A DNA stretch of 64,000 bases from positions 1 to 64,000 of the forward strand of contig JANWWA010000010.1 of NCBI GenBank assembly GCA_025056565.1, in the 5' to 3' direction. The translations under genes and the position numbers were made by a program. Source of the stretch: Chloroherpetonaceae bacterium (GTDB lineage: Bacteria; Bacteroidota; Chlorobiia; Chlorobiales; Thermochlorobacteraceae). This document shows, one piece after another, positions 27,578 through 36,581 of the stretch; the first letter of the stretch is position 1; each line of letters begins with the position of its first letter. Below the pieces are notes generated by a model. The model did no database searches, had not been told where the DNA came from, and was given only the letters and a program-made list of their open reading frames with translations.

Positions 27578-28774
27578 CTACTCTCGCTCATCAATTGGAA
27601 TGAATTTTTCATCGAGTGGTCCAACATACTCCGCTGTGGGACGAATCAAGCGGTTGTTGGCGTATTGCTCTAAAATGTGCGCAATCCACCCTGCCGTGCG
27701 GCTCATGGCAAAGATGGGCGTAAAAAGGTCAATTGAGATGCCCATCAAGTGGTAGACCGACGCAGAGTAGAAGTCAACGTTCGGATAGAGACCCTTTTCT
27801 TGCAACATCAGTGCTTCAATGCGGCGGGAGATTTCATACCACTTGAGGTTGCCTGTGCGATAGCCTAAAAGTTCTGACATCTTGCGCAGATGCGTTGCGC
27901 GCGGGTCTTCGGTCTTATAGACTCGATGCCCAAAGCCCATGATCTTCTTCTTTTCAGAGAGCAACTTTTTGACATAGCCTTCAGCACGGCTGGGGTCGCC
28001 GATTTCAATCAGCATGCGCATCACTTGCTCGTTTGCGCCGCCATGTAGTGGACCTTTGAGCGCACCAATTGCCCCAGCAATCGCTGAATACATATCGGAA
28101 AGCGTAGCTGCAATAACGCGTGCGGTGAAGGTGGAAGCGTTAAGCTCATGGTCAGCATGCAGAATCATACAAATGTCAAACAGTCGCTCGGTTTCTGCAT
28201 CGGGCAATTTGCCAGTGAGCATATAGAGGAAGTTTGCAGAAAACGAAAGACTGGGGTCAGGCTGAATCAGATCTTTCTCATTGCGAATGCGCTCATCGAA
28301 GGCAACGATGGTGGCTACTTGCGACATGAGCTTAAAGGCTTTCTCGAAATGCGCTTCGGTGGTCATTCGTTCATCATTGTCGTAGAGCGCAAGTTCCGAG
28401 ACCGCAGAACGCAAGGCTTCCATTGGAGGCGCAGAAGTCGGGATGGTGTAAAGGTGTGCAACCACTTCTCGTGGCAAGCGACGGTGCTGCGCCAAACGCT
28501 TTGTAAAGTCGCTAAGCTCTCGCCGATTGGGCAATTTGCCATACCACAAGAGATAGATAACTTCCTCAAAGGTAGCACCGCCATTGACTAAGTCGTGAAT
28601 ATCGTAGCCACGATAGACCAGTCGCCCTTTCTTGCCATCAATGAAGCAAATTTGTGAGGTGGCCGCAACAATATCTTCAAGACCTGCCTTCGGTGGAACA
28701 ACTTTTTGCGTCTGCTCTTGCATTTTGACCTCCGAGTTACCAGCAGAGCTGCCGTTGGTGAGAACATCTGGCAT
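27578..28774 (-). CDS. gltA: Citrate synthase
   Basis: Citrate synthase condenses acetyl-CoA and oxaloacetate, the entry step of the TCA cycle. The ATG at 28774 follows AAGGAGA and gives 398 residues starting MPDVLTNGSSAG; an upstream frame extension is spurious. The core has QICFIDGKKGRLVYRGYDI, LHADHELNASTF, GALKGPLHGGANEQV and KIMGFGHRVYKTEDPRA with the catalytic His residues, then NVDFYSASVYHLMGI, TPIFAMSRTAGW and ending near ERE. It resembles the short, type I (Gram-positive-like) citrate synthase. A strong intrinsic terminator follows. The enzyme supports oxidative or reductive TCA operation; direction is not decided here. Confidence 0.95.
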   Translation of the reverse strand: MPDVLTNGSSAGNSEVKMQEQTQKVVPPKAGLEDIVAATSQICFIDGKKGRLVYRGYDIHDLVNGGATFEEVIYLLWYGKLPNRRELSDFTKRLAQHRRLPREVVAHLYTIPTSAPPMEALRSAVSELALYDNDERMTTEAHFEKAFKLMSQVATIVAFDERIRNEKDLIQPDPSLSFSANFLYMLTGKLPDAETERLFDICMILHADHELNASTFTARVIAATLSDMYSAIAGAIGALKGPLHGGANEQVMRMLIEIGDPSRAEGYVKKLLSEKKKIMGFGHRVYKTEDPRATHLRKMSELLGYRTGNLKWYEISRRIEALMLQEKGLYPNVDFYSASVYHLMGISIDLFTPIFAMSRTAGWIAHILEQYANNRLIRPTAEYVGPLDEKFIPIDERE

Positions 28775-28960
28775 AGTTATCTCTCCTTTCTTCAATGAGT
28801 TTGAAAATCTTTGGCAATGCCCTGCACTGCCGAAAACTGCGGAAATATAGGCATTTCTTGGCGGAAGTTTGCATAATTTTGCACTGTGATTTTGGCGGCT
28901 ATCGTAGCGTGACTGCTGTGCTGTGGCTGAAGCGTCCAATCGCTGCGACAGGAGGCGCTC

Positions 28961-28989
28961 TTGCAAAAGCGTCTTTTTTTTGCTACACT
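28961..28989 (+). promoter_or_regulatory. Putative sigma-70-type promoter of the foldase operon
   Basis: TTGCAA at 28961-28966 and TACACT at 28984-28989 with a 17-base spacer, about 50 bases before the ATG at 29039. Both boxes match 4 of 6 consensus bases. It lies in the 264-base divergent region between gltA and the lipoprotein gene, in which nothing else is recognised. Confidence 0.4.
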
Positions 28990-29038
28990 TGCGCCTTTCA
29001 AAATAAAAAACGGTGCCCAAGGCCTCATTCATCAAGCA

Positions 29039-31252
29039 ATGAGACAAATACGAGGTGTTTTTTTCTGCACGTTCTTTTTCTGCTGCGTTACGCTTGGCAT
29101 CTCGGCTTGCAGCAATACCCAACTTACAAGCTCACCAGAGCAAGTTGTAGTTGCGCGTATCAAGCAAGGTAATTGGCAGACAGATATCACACTGGCTGAG
29201 TTTGAAGAACGCTACCTTGAAACTCGCCGCTCGGCTGAGGAAGCGCGCAAAGATTCACTCACTTCATACCGAGAATTTCTTGACCGCCTCATTGACTTCA
29301 AACTCAAAGTAAAGGATGCGATTGACAAAGGTTTAGAAAATGACCCTGAGGTGCAAAACGAACTACGCCAGTATCGCAATCAGCTGGCACAGCCCTACTT
29401 AACTGAAAGAGAGCTCTATGAAAATGCTATCAAAGACCTTTATGAAAAGCGCAAGTATGAAATTGATGCGTCACACATTTTGGTCTTTGTAGCGCCCGAT
29501 GCATCGCCGGCAGATACCGAAAGAGCTTTCAGGAAAATTGAAGAAGCCTTAGCGGAGTTGAAGCGCGGCGTGCCATTCGACAGCGTGGCATACAAGTATT
29601 CAGAAGACCCAACTGCAAAGCAAAACTACGGTCGTTTGGGCTACTTTACAGGCGGCGTGATGGTGCACCAGTTCGAAGATGGTGTGTATGCGACGAAGGT
29701 GGGAGAAATTAATGGTCCATTTCGCACGCGCTTTGGCTACCACATCGTTAAAGTCTGGGACAAGCGACCACGCACGCCCGATATTCGCGTAGCGCATATC
29801 CTGATTGGCTTCGGCAATGGCTCTCCTGAAGACACACTCAAGGCGTTTGAAAAAATTTCAGCGTTGTTGGATTCCCTAAACCAAGGCGCCGATTTTGCAG
29901 AGTTAGCACGGCGGCACTCAGAAGACCTCGGCACGGCTGCACAGGGCGGCGACTTAGGTTTTTTCGGCTTGGGACGCACCGTAAAACCGTTTGAAGAAGC
30001 AGCGTTCGCTCTAAAAAACATAGGCGATGTGTCACCAATCGTGCGCACGCAATTTGGCTACCACCTCATTAAGCTGCTCGGACGCAAAAAAATCGCTTCG
30101 CTCGAAGAAGAACGCGAAGAACTCAAAGCAATGCTGCGGCGCAACCCTGAAAAAATCAATGCCGAGACCAATAAACTCACTGAGCGCTTAAAGAAACTCT
30201 ACGGCTACCAAGAAAACCCACGCGCAATAGCGCTGTTTCTAACAAAGCTCGATACCACCGAAGAAGGCTATGCCAAATTGGAGACGCTTTCGTTAGGAGA
30301 GCTAAAAGACACACTGTGCTTTGCCTTTGCAGGCAGGCGCTACACACTCGACAGCCTCCTTGCCTATCTGCGACTCTTTGCAGAGAGACGCAAACTAACC
30401 GAGCGCGACCTTGTGAGCTTTCGCAATAGTTATGCTCAGCGTGAGCTGATTGACTATGAGACCTCACAGTTAGAAGTGCGATACCCTGAGTTTGCAAAAT
30501 TGATGCGTGACTACAAGGACGGGATTTTGCTCTTTACCGTCTCAGAGCGAACCGTGTGGCAAAAGTCCACTGCAAACGACTCAATTGCACGCGCTTACTA
30601 TGAAGCCTACAAAGATGATTTTCAATTCGGAGAGCGTGTCAAGGTCTCCCAAATCGTCTCTTCAAATCGTGAGCTGATTGATAAATTGCGTGCAGAATTG
30701 GTGGAGAAGAACCGCACGCTGGACATCATCACGCCTGACAGCGTAAAGAAAGCGCAAGAGGCTATGCGAGCGGCACTCAAAGCCTTAAAGCGTGGCAAGA
30801 CGTACATCGCTCAGCGTGACTCAATTTTGCAACGCCTGAGGGCACTTAAACCCGATACCGAGCCGCGCTCATTTGATGAACTGGCAAAGCGATACAGCGA
30901 ACAGTATGACTCAACCCGTCGCGCAGAGCTTGGCACGTTCCAGCGAGGCGAAAATATGCTTGCCGATATTGTCTTTGGCAATGAAGTAGGAAGCATTAGC
31001 GCACCGATTCAATACGAGGAAAAGCACTACCTTTTGCGAGTTGATGGACGAGAAGCCCCGCGCCGCAAAACTTTTGAGGAAGCCTTGCCCGAGATTTACT
31101 CTCGCTATCAAGACGATACCAATCGCCGACTGGAGGCAGAGTGGGTGCATGGGCTGCGTGCAAAAAGTGAAATTCAAATCTTTGAGGAACGCTTAAAACA
31201 AGCCTTCCGCACCGCTGCAAACACTGAAACAGCCTTAACCAGCAAACCTTGA
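29039..31252 (+). CDS. Lipoprotein peptidyl-prolyl isomerase with parvulin domains
   Basis: A 737-residue PrsA/PpiD-like foldase. The ATG used gives a lipoprotein signal with lipobox GISAC (C24); a longer upstream frame lacks it. After a helical N-terminal chaperone part, parvulin domain 1 starts at ASHILVFVAP and ends at YHIVKVWDKR, domain 2 runs from VRVAHILIGFG to GYHLIKLLGR, both with the LGYF/DLGFF and GYH motifs. A third, degenerate parvulin-like part lies near the C-terminus (RSFDELAKRYSEQYD). It probably folds outer-membrane and exported proteins in the periplasm. It overlaps the next gene by four bases, starting an operon of three foldase-like proteins. Confidence 0.88.
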   Translation: MRQIRGVFFCTFFFCCVTLGISACSNTQLTSSPEQVVVARIKQGNWQTDITLAEFEERYLETRRSAEEARKDSLTSYREFLDRLIDFKLKVKDAIDKGLENDPEVQNELRQYRNQLAQPYLTERELYENAIKDLYEKRKYEIDASHILVFVAPDASPADTERAFRKIEEALAELKRGVPFDSVAYKYSEDPTAKQNYGRLGYFTGGVMVHQFEDGVYATKVGEINGPFRTRFGYHIVKVWDKRPRTPDIRVAHILIGFGNGSPEDTLKAFEKISALLDSLNQGADFAELARRHSEDLGTAAQGGDLGFFGLGRTVKPFEEAAFALKNIGDVSPIVRTQFGYHLIKLLGRKKIASLEEEREELKAMLRRNPEKINAETNKLTERLKKLYGYQENPRAIALFLTKLDTTEEGYAKLETLSLGELKDTLCFAFAGRRYTLDSLLAYLRLFAERRKLTERDLVSFRNSYAQRELIDYETSQLEVRYPEFAKLMRDYKDGILLFTVSERTVWQKSTANDSIARAYYEAYKDDFQFGERVKVSQIVSSNRELIDKLRAELVEKNRTLDIITPDSVKKAQEAMRAALKALKRGKTYIAQRDSILQRLRALKPDTEPRSFDELAKRYSEQYDSTRRAELGTFQRGENMLADIVFGNEVGSISAPIQYEEKHYLLRVDGREAPRRKTFEEALPEIYSRYQDDTNRRLEAEWVHGLRAKSEIQIFEERLKQAFRTAANTETALTSKP

Positions 31253-32121
31253 TTGGCATTGTTACCTCAGGGCAACAGACCGCAGCCACTGTGCTTTGTT
31301 TGCTTGTCTTTGCGTGTTGTTCTGCCTGTCAGCGTGCGCCAGAAGAACCGCCTGTTGCAAAACTGGGTCGCAGCGTGCTCACGCGTGAGGAGTTGCGGCG
31401 GTCGCTGTCATATCAAAATGCGCAGGATAGCCTAACCCAAGCGATGATGTATCTGGAAGATTGGTTAGCAACAGCGGCACTGTATGAGCAAGCCTTGAAA
31501 GAGCGATTTGACCAAGATACGCTCACACAGCTCTTGGTTGAAAAGGCGCGCCGAAAGATTATTGCTCGCCGCTACTTTGAGCACAAATTGCAAGAAGAAA
31601 TTGCAAAAGGCAACTTGCGTGTCGACTCTGCAGAAGCGCAAGCGTTTTATGCGGCTAATCTTGGGCTATTTGAGCGCCGTGAGCCACATTACCGTGTAAG
31701 GCGCATCTTTGCTGCCACGCAAGAAGCAATGCTGAGTGTGCGCCAGAAACTGATGAGTGGCATACCTGACCCTGATGTGCTAAGGCTGGCCGACTCGCTT
31801 TCACCAGCAACTCAAGAGCGCAATCGCGTGTTTTGGCAACGCGACAAAGACGCATATCCTGCACGGCTACTGCAGCTGGAATCCGAAGTGCTAATGCAGC
31901 TTTTGGAACGAATGCGTCCAAAAGACCTTACGCCAGTGGTAAAGCTGCAAGACTCGCTCTTTGTGGTGCTGCGCTTAGACGAAAAGCTCGAGGCAGGTAC
32001 GCCAATGCCTTTTGAGCAGGCTTATCCCGATGTAGCGGAACGACTTTGGCGACAGAAGGAAAAAGCGTTTTATCAGTATCTTGTGCGCACGGCAAAATCG
32101 GCACTGGAAGCGTCAAAATGA
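31249..32121 (+). CDS. SurA/PrsA-like lipoprotein without a clear PPIase domain
   Basis: A 290-residue product starting at TTG 31249, which overlaps the upstream TGA; no in-frame ATG precedes the signal sequence. The signal contains LCLLVFACCSAC with C27 as lipid-modified Cys. The body is helical: KLGRSVLTREELRRSL matches the N-terminal domain of SurA/PpiD foldases, and PHYRVRRIFAATQEAM is where a parvulin would start, but the rest of the PPIase fold and its LGYF motif are missing. It is probably a periplasmic chaperone helper of its two neighbours (inference). It is joined by coupled stop/start to the upstream gene; seven bases separate its stop from the surA-like start. Confidence 0.75.
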   Translation: MIGIVTSGQQTAATVLCLLVFACCSACQRAPEEPPVAKLGRSVLTREELRRSLSYQNAQDSLTQAMMYLEDWLATAALYEQALKERFDQDTLTQLLVEKARRKIIARRYFEHKLQEEIAKGNLRVDSAEAQAFYAANLGLFERREPHYRVRRIFAATQEAMLSVRQKLMSGIPDPDVLRLADSLSPATQERNRVFWQRDKDAYPARLLQLESEVLMQLLERMRPKDLTPVVKLQDSLFVVLRLDEKLEAGTPMPFEQAYPDVAERLWRQKEKAFYQYLVRTAKSALEASK

Positions 32122-32128
32122 CATCGCA

Positions 32129-33472
32129 ATGCAAAGCAAAAGTCTTAAACGGTTCTATGGTCTTAGACACGGCTTAACCTGCATCGGACTGGTGGTGAGC
32201 ATGCTGGCGCTTATGCCTGCAGCAAGCCACGCGCAGCTTATTGATGGTGTCGTAGCCGTCGTGGGCGATGAAGTCATCTTGAAATCTGATGTGGATTCGC
32301 AGGTTGCGCTTTATGCCTATCAAAATCAAATTGACCCGCGCACGCCCGGCTTGTGGATGCGAGTGCTCAATGCAATGATTGACCAGAAAATTTTAGTCGC
32401 CAAAGCCAAGCTTGATAGCATTCAGGTGAATACCAGCCAGCTTGACGCACTGGTAACAGAGCGAATTAACTTTATTCGGCAGCGACTGGGCTCTGATGAA
32501 GAGGTAGTCAAGTATTTCGGAAAAACGATTCCCCAACTGCGCATTGACCTGCGTGAGGAACTCAAGGCGCAACAGATGGCGGCAGAATTACAACGCAAAA
32601 AGTTTGCAAACCTAACCATCTCCAATGAAGAGGTAGTGCGGTTTTATGAAACTTACAAAGACTCTTTGCCAGCTGTGCCAGCTGAGGTGGAACTGGCTCA
32701 CATTTTGATTCGCCCGAAAGCAGATAGTGCAGCGCGGCTTTCTGCGCTGGAGAAAATTCGGAAAATCGAACAAGAGCTGCGTGCTGGAGCAGACTTTGCA
32801 GAATTGGCACGGCGATACTCCGAAGACCCTGGCTCTGCTCGAAGCGGTGGAGATTTGGGCTATGTCAAGCGCGGTGAATTTGTCAAGCGCTTCGAAGAAG
32901 TCGCCTTTTCTTTGCGGGAAGGGCAAATTTCCAAAATCGTAGAAACAGAGTTTGGCTTTCACATCATTCAGCTCTTAGACCGACGTGGTGAATCGGTGCA
33001 CACCCGCCACATTCTTGTGCGCTTCGACCAAACGAAGCGAGATGACCGCACAGCGATTGCACGCCTTGACTCAATTCGCGCACAAATTCTGGCTGGCGAA
33101 CTAAGTTTTGGGCTGGCAGCGCGACTGTTCTCTGAAGATGAACGCACAGCACCGCAAGGCGGCGACATTACCTCGCCACAAACTGGCTCAAACCGAATCC
33201 CAATCGAGGCCATTGATCCGAGCTTTCGCGACATTATCGATAGCCTGAAAGTAGGGGAGATTTCTGCACCGCGCCGCATCTCGATTGTAGGCACTGGCGA
33301 CTACGCCTACCACATCGTATTGCTCAAATACAAAGCCCCACCACACAAGATGAACTTAGAGATGGACTACACGCGCATCAAAAACTTTGCCTTGCAGAAA
33401 CGACAAGCCGAACTATACGAACAGTGGATTGAGCAACTCCGCAAGGAAATTTACTGGCAAATAAAACTCTGA
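32129..33472 (+). CDS. surA: SurA-like periplasmic chaperone / PPIase
   Basis: A 447-residue SurA homologue. The ATG at 32129 opens a signal peptide cleaved near ASHAQ, followed by IDGVVAVVGDEVILKSDVD, the classical SurA N-terminus. Two parvulin domains follow: ELAHILIRPK ... SGGDLGYVKRGEF ... GFHIIQLLDRR, and TRHILVRFDQ ... PQGGDITSP ... YHIVLLKYKAPP, the second less conserved. The order matches SurA, which chaperones outer-membrane proteins to the BAM complex. It is third in the operon 29.0-34.6 kb, with the GH3 gene four bases after its stop. Confidence 0.9.
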   Translation: MQSKSLKRFYGLRHGLTCIGLVVSMLALMPAASHAQLIDGVVAVVGDEVILKSDVDSQVALYAYQNQIDPRTPGLWMRVLNAMIDQKILVAKAKLDSIQVNTSQLDALVTERINFIRQRLGSDEEVVKYFGKTIPQLRIDLREELKAQQMAAELQRKKFANLTISNEEVVRFYETYKDSLPAVPAEVELAHILIRPKADSAARLSALEKIRKIEQELRAGADFAELARRYSEDPGSARSGGDLGYVKRGEFVKRFEEVAFSLREGQISKIVETEFGFHIIQLLDRRGESVHTRHILVRFDQTKRDDRTAIARLDSIRAQILAGELSFGLAARLFSEDERTAPQGGDITSPQTGSNRIPIEAIDPSFRDIIDSLKVGEISAPRRISIVGTGDYAYHIVLLKYKAPPHKMNLEMDYTRIKNFALQKRQAELYEQWIEQLRKEIYWQIKL

Positions 33473-33476
33473 GCCA

Positions 33477-34634
33477 ATGACGCCTTGTAGAAGATGTGCC
33501 AGAGCGACAGTGCTGGCTTGGCTGATAGTGCTTTCATCGTGCGTGGCTCGAGCGCAAAAACCAGCGCTGGATAGCCTCGAGTTTAAGATTGGGCAAATGG
33601 TAATGGTCGGCTTTCGGGGGCTGAGCGTTGCAGATACCAGTGCAATTGTGCAAGACCTCCGCCAGCGTTACATCGGTGGCGTCATTCTCTTTGACTACGA
33701 TGTGCCAGCTAAATCGCCTGTGCGCAACATTGAGTCGCCAGCGCAGGTTAGGCAGCTCATTCATCGCTTAAAGCAGATTGCAGCAGAGCATTCGACGCTG
33801 CCACTATTTGTCGCAATTGACCAAGAAGGAGGGCGGGTAGCGCGTCTCAAGGAAAAGTTTGGCTTCCAGCGCACAGTGTCGGCTGCATACTTGGGCACAC
33901 AACCACTTGATTCCACACGCTTTTACGCCGCACGCATCGCTAAGGAACTGGCATCGCTTGGCATCAACATCAACTTTGCACCGTGCGTCGATGTCAATCT
34001 CAATCCAGAGAACCCAGTGATTGCAAAGTATGAGCGCAGCTTTTCAGCTGACGCGCGTCAAGTTGCGCGCTACGCAGAGGCATTTATTGATGAGCATCGC
34101 AAGCAAGGGATTCTGACCACCCTCAAGCATTTTCCAGGACATGGCAGCTCACGCAGCGACTCGCATGTGGGCTTCGTAGATGTAACAGCAGTCTGGTCAC
34201 CAGAAGAACTTATGCCATACCGCACCTTAATACAAGCGGGCAAGGTCGATATGGTAATGACCGCTCACATTTTCCATTCTGGACTAGATTCAGCGCTGCC
34301 AGCCACGCTGTCGCAAAATGTGGTCAAGCGACTGCTGCGCGATTCTCTGCAATACAAGGGGGTGGTCGTCTCTGACGATATGCAGATGAAAGCTATTTCA
34401 GCGCAATATGGACTCGAGACAGCTATCAAGTATGCACTACTTGCTGGCATAGATATGCTCCTTTTTGGCAATAACTTGGACTATGACCCTGAAATTGCAA
34501 GGAAAGCCACAGCTTGCATCAAGCAACTGGTTGCCGATAAAGTAATCTCTCCAGCTCGTATTGAAGAATCATACCAACGCATTGTAGCACTAAAACTGCG
34601 CCTACAGAGCGAGCCGAGAGAAGCAAAGCGATAA
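33477..34634 (+). CDS. Family 3 glycoside hydrolase (NagZ-like beta-N-acetylhexosaminidase)
   Basis: A 385-residue exported enzyme; the N-terminal signal LIVLSSCVARAQ could be a lipobox (C22) or a Sec cleavage site. The catalytic part has AIDQEGGRVARL, GININFAPCVDVN, LKHFPGHGSSRSDSH (general acid loop typical of NagZ) and VVVSDDMQMKAIS with the nucleophile Asp. It should remove N-acetylglucosamine from muropeptides or other GlcNAc chains. Export rather than cytoplasmic location differs from proteobacterial NagZ, and fits the periplasmic NagZ and NamZ pairing known in Bacteroidota; a NamZ homologue is encoded at 47.6 kb. It ends the foldase operon. Confidence 0.9.
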   Translation: MTPCRRCARATVLAWLIVLSSCVARAQKPALDSLEFKIGQMVMVGFRGLSVADTSAIVQDLRQRYIGGVILFDYDVPAKSPVRNIESPAQVRQLIHRLKQIAAEHSTLPLFVAIDQEGGRVARLKEKFGFQRTVSAAYLGTQPLDSTRFYAARIAKELASLGININFAPCVDVNLNPENPVIAKYERSFSADARQVARYAEAFIDEHRKQGILTTLKHFPGHGSSRSDSHVGFVDVTAVWSPEELMPYRTLIQAGKVDMVMTAHIFHSGLDSALPATLSQNVVKRLLRDSLQYKGVVVSDDMQMKAISAQYGLETAIKYALLAGIDMLLFGNNLDYDPEIARKATACIKQLVADKVISPARIEESYQRIVALKLRLQSEPREAKR

Positions 34635-34733
34635 GACGTTACTTGTCTCCGGAGAATTCCTTTTGATGTGTTTGCACACAAAGAAAGCGAAAGATAAATT
34701 GCGCAAAAACTTAGGGAGCAAAAACACCAAAAA

Positions 34734-35771
34734 ATGTATTGGCGCGATTTAGGCTACCTTCTGAGCCTGATTCCTGTGAGCCTAACGCTTCTCGGCAACA
34801 TTTTGGGCGGCGACTGGACGCTGGGTAACATTCTCTTTACGCTGGTGGGCTTAGTGCTAACCGACTGGTTTATCGGCGAGCGCAAAGACCAGCCAGAGCC
34901 GCACTCGCCACTCATCGCAAATGTGCTGCTTGTCATTCACGTCCTCACTCATACAGCAGCGATTGCCAGTTTGGCAGTGGGAGCAGCGACCGGTAAACTA
35001 AGCGGCAAGTTTCTGCTTTTTGCAACAGTATCAACGGGCGTAAATTCAGGCGTGTCGGGCATTGTAGTGGCGCACGAGTTGATACACCGCAAAGAGAGAC
35101 TTTGGCAAGCACTCGGCATCTGGAATCTGCTGCTGGTAAATTACGCTCACTTCTTCATTGAGCATATCAAGGCGCATCACAAGTATGCTGCCACACCAAA
35201 AGATGCAGCAACGGCCCAGTATGGCGAGACCGTGTATGGCTTTATTAGGCGCACCATTCCGGCACAGTTCCAAAGCGCCCTTAGCCTTGAGGCAGAGCGC
35301 TTGCGAAAGAAAGGCAAAGCGCCATTTGGCTTAGAAAACTTTGTCGTCCGAAATACCTTAGTGCAAGCACTCATAACAGCCAGTGTCTTTTTGGGGCTTG
35401 GACCCGCAGCAGGACTGGCATACCTTGGGCAAGCTGCCATAGCCGTCTGCTTGCTTGAAATTACCAACTATGCGCAGCACTATGGTCTGAGGCGCAGTGA
35501 AAACGAGCGCATCTCAGCTGCACACTCGTGGAACACCGACCATCTCTCATCACGCTTTTTCTTGCTTGAGCTGCCACGCCATAGCGACCATCACTACTAT
35601 GCTGCTCGTCCTTATCAAGAGCTGCGGAGCTATCCTGAAAGCCCAACCTTGCCTACGGGCTACCTAGGGCTGTTGCCAGTTGTGCTCATTCCACCACTTT
35701 GGTTTAAGCTAATTCACCCTATTCTGGCAGAGCACCACAAAGTGCAGAAAGTGCAGCCCGTGTTGAGCTAA
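34734..35771 (+). CDS. alkB: AlkB-like diiron membrane monooxygenase (alkane hydroxylase)
   Basis: A 345-residue integral membrane enzyme with about six helices. All nine diiron-ligand histidines of alkane hydroxylases are in place: H114 and H118 in HELIHR, H144, H148 and H149 in EHIKAHHK, H249 in NYAQHYGL, and H283, H286, H287 in LPRHSDHH. The usual NYxEHYGL has Gln248 instead of Glu. The family hydroxylates medium-chain alkanes or related terminal methyl groups with O2 and a rubredoxin. No rubredoxin or reductase gene is adjacent, so electron supply is encoded elsewhere and the substrate is uncertain. It stands alone between the foldase operon and the pxp operon, about 100 bases after the GH3 stop. 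Confidence 0.92.
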   Translation: MYWRDLGYLLSLIPVSLTLLGNILGGDWTLGNILFTLVGLVLTDWFIGERKDQPEPHSPLIANVLLVIHVLTHTAAIASLAVGAATGKLSGKFLLFATVSTGVNSGVSGIVVAHELIHRKERLWQALGIWNLLLVNYAHFFIEHIKAHHKYAATPKDAATAQYGETVYGFIRRTIPAQFQSALSLEAERLRKKGKAPFGLENFVVRNTLVQALITASVFLGLGPAAGLAYLGQAAIAVCLLEITNYAQHYGLRRSENERISAAHSWNTDHLSSRFFLLELPRHSDHHYYAARPYQELRSYPESPTLPTGYLGLLPVVLIPPLWFKLIHPILAEHHKVQKVQPVLS

Positions 35772-35891
35772 GCACAGTCGGAGTGCCGACAACTTTACGG
35801 AAAGCAGGCTTGCATGCACTCTCGAAAGCGAGACCACAGTAGCTAAATTTCAGCGCAAGATGATGAGCTGCAAAGCATTTGCGGACTTACA

Positions 35892-36581
35892 ATGACCTGT
35901 TTCCCATTAGGTGATGCAGCGCTGGTGATAGAGTTTGCGGAAAAGAGTTCATCAGAAGTGCGCCAGCGCATCCGAGCATACTGTGAGGTCTTGCGTGCAT
36001 CTTCGGTATTGGGCTTCTTGGACGTGATTCCTGCCTACACGACTGCGACAGTGCTATACGACCCACTTCAGCTTGACTACCCAGCTGCCAAAGCACATGC
36101 TTTACGCTTGTTAGAACATAGTCATACGCTGTCAGCATCGTCAGCTCGACTGCATGAGATTCCAGTGTGCTATGCGGAGCAATGTGCGCCTGACCTGCAA
36201 AGTGTTGCTGCAGCACTAAAGCTCACGCCGCAAGCGGTGGTCGATGTGCATTGCAGCGTGGAATATGAAGTGGCAGTCGTTGGCTTCGTGCCAGCCTTTC
36301 CGTACTTGGTGGAGTTGCCAGAGCAGCTTCGGCTTCCACGACGTGCAACACCGCGTCTGGCTGTGCCAGCAGGTTCGGTCGGCATTGCAGGTGCGCAGAC
36401 AGGAATTTATCCCTTCGAGACACCGGGCGGCTGGCATCTCATTGGTCGTACACCTCTGAGATTATTTCGTCCAACTCATCAGCCACCTAGCCTTTTGCAG
36501 CCGGGTGACCGTGTGAAGTTTTACCCAATTTCTGAGCAAGAGTTCTTTCGCCAAAGTCAGTACCTTACGAATGAGCCTTGA
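35892..36581 (+). CDS. pxpB: 5-oxoprolinase subunit B (PxpB/KipI)
   Basis: PxpB is part of the ATP-dependent 5-oxoprolinase PxpABC, which returns the metabolic by-product 5-oxoproline to glutamate. The 229-residue protein begins MTCFPLGDAALVIEF, and has HEIPVCYAE, VEYEVAVVGFVPAFPYLVEL and PRLAVPAGSVGIAGAQTGIYP, the KipI/PxpB core. It overlaps pxpC by 11 bases, showing tight coupling. The pxpB-pxpC-pxpA order is common in bacteria, with an NRAMP-like carrier at the end. Confidence 0.94.
   Translation: MTCFPLGDAALVIEFAEKSSSEVRQRIRAYCEVLRASSVLGFLDVIPAYTTATVLYDPLQLDYPAAKAHALRLLEHSHTLSASSARLHEIPVCYAEQCAPDLQSVAAALKLTPQAVVDVHCSVEYEVAVVGFVPAFPYLVELPEQLRLPRRATPRLAVPAGSVGIAGAQTGIYPFETPGGWHLIGRTPLRLFRPTHQPPSLLQPGDRVKFYPISEQEFFRQSQYLTNEP

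Noticed and set aside
28775-29122. N-terminal extension of citrate synthase
   Set aside because: The extension runs into the divergent lipoprotein gene, and the ATG at 28774 has a strong AAGGAGA site and a conserved start.
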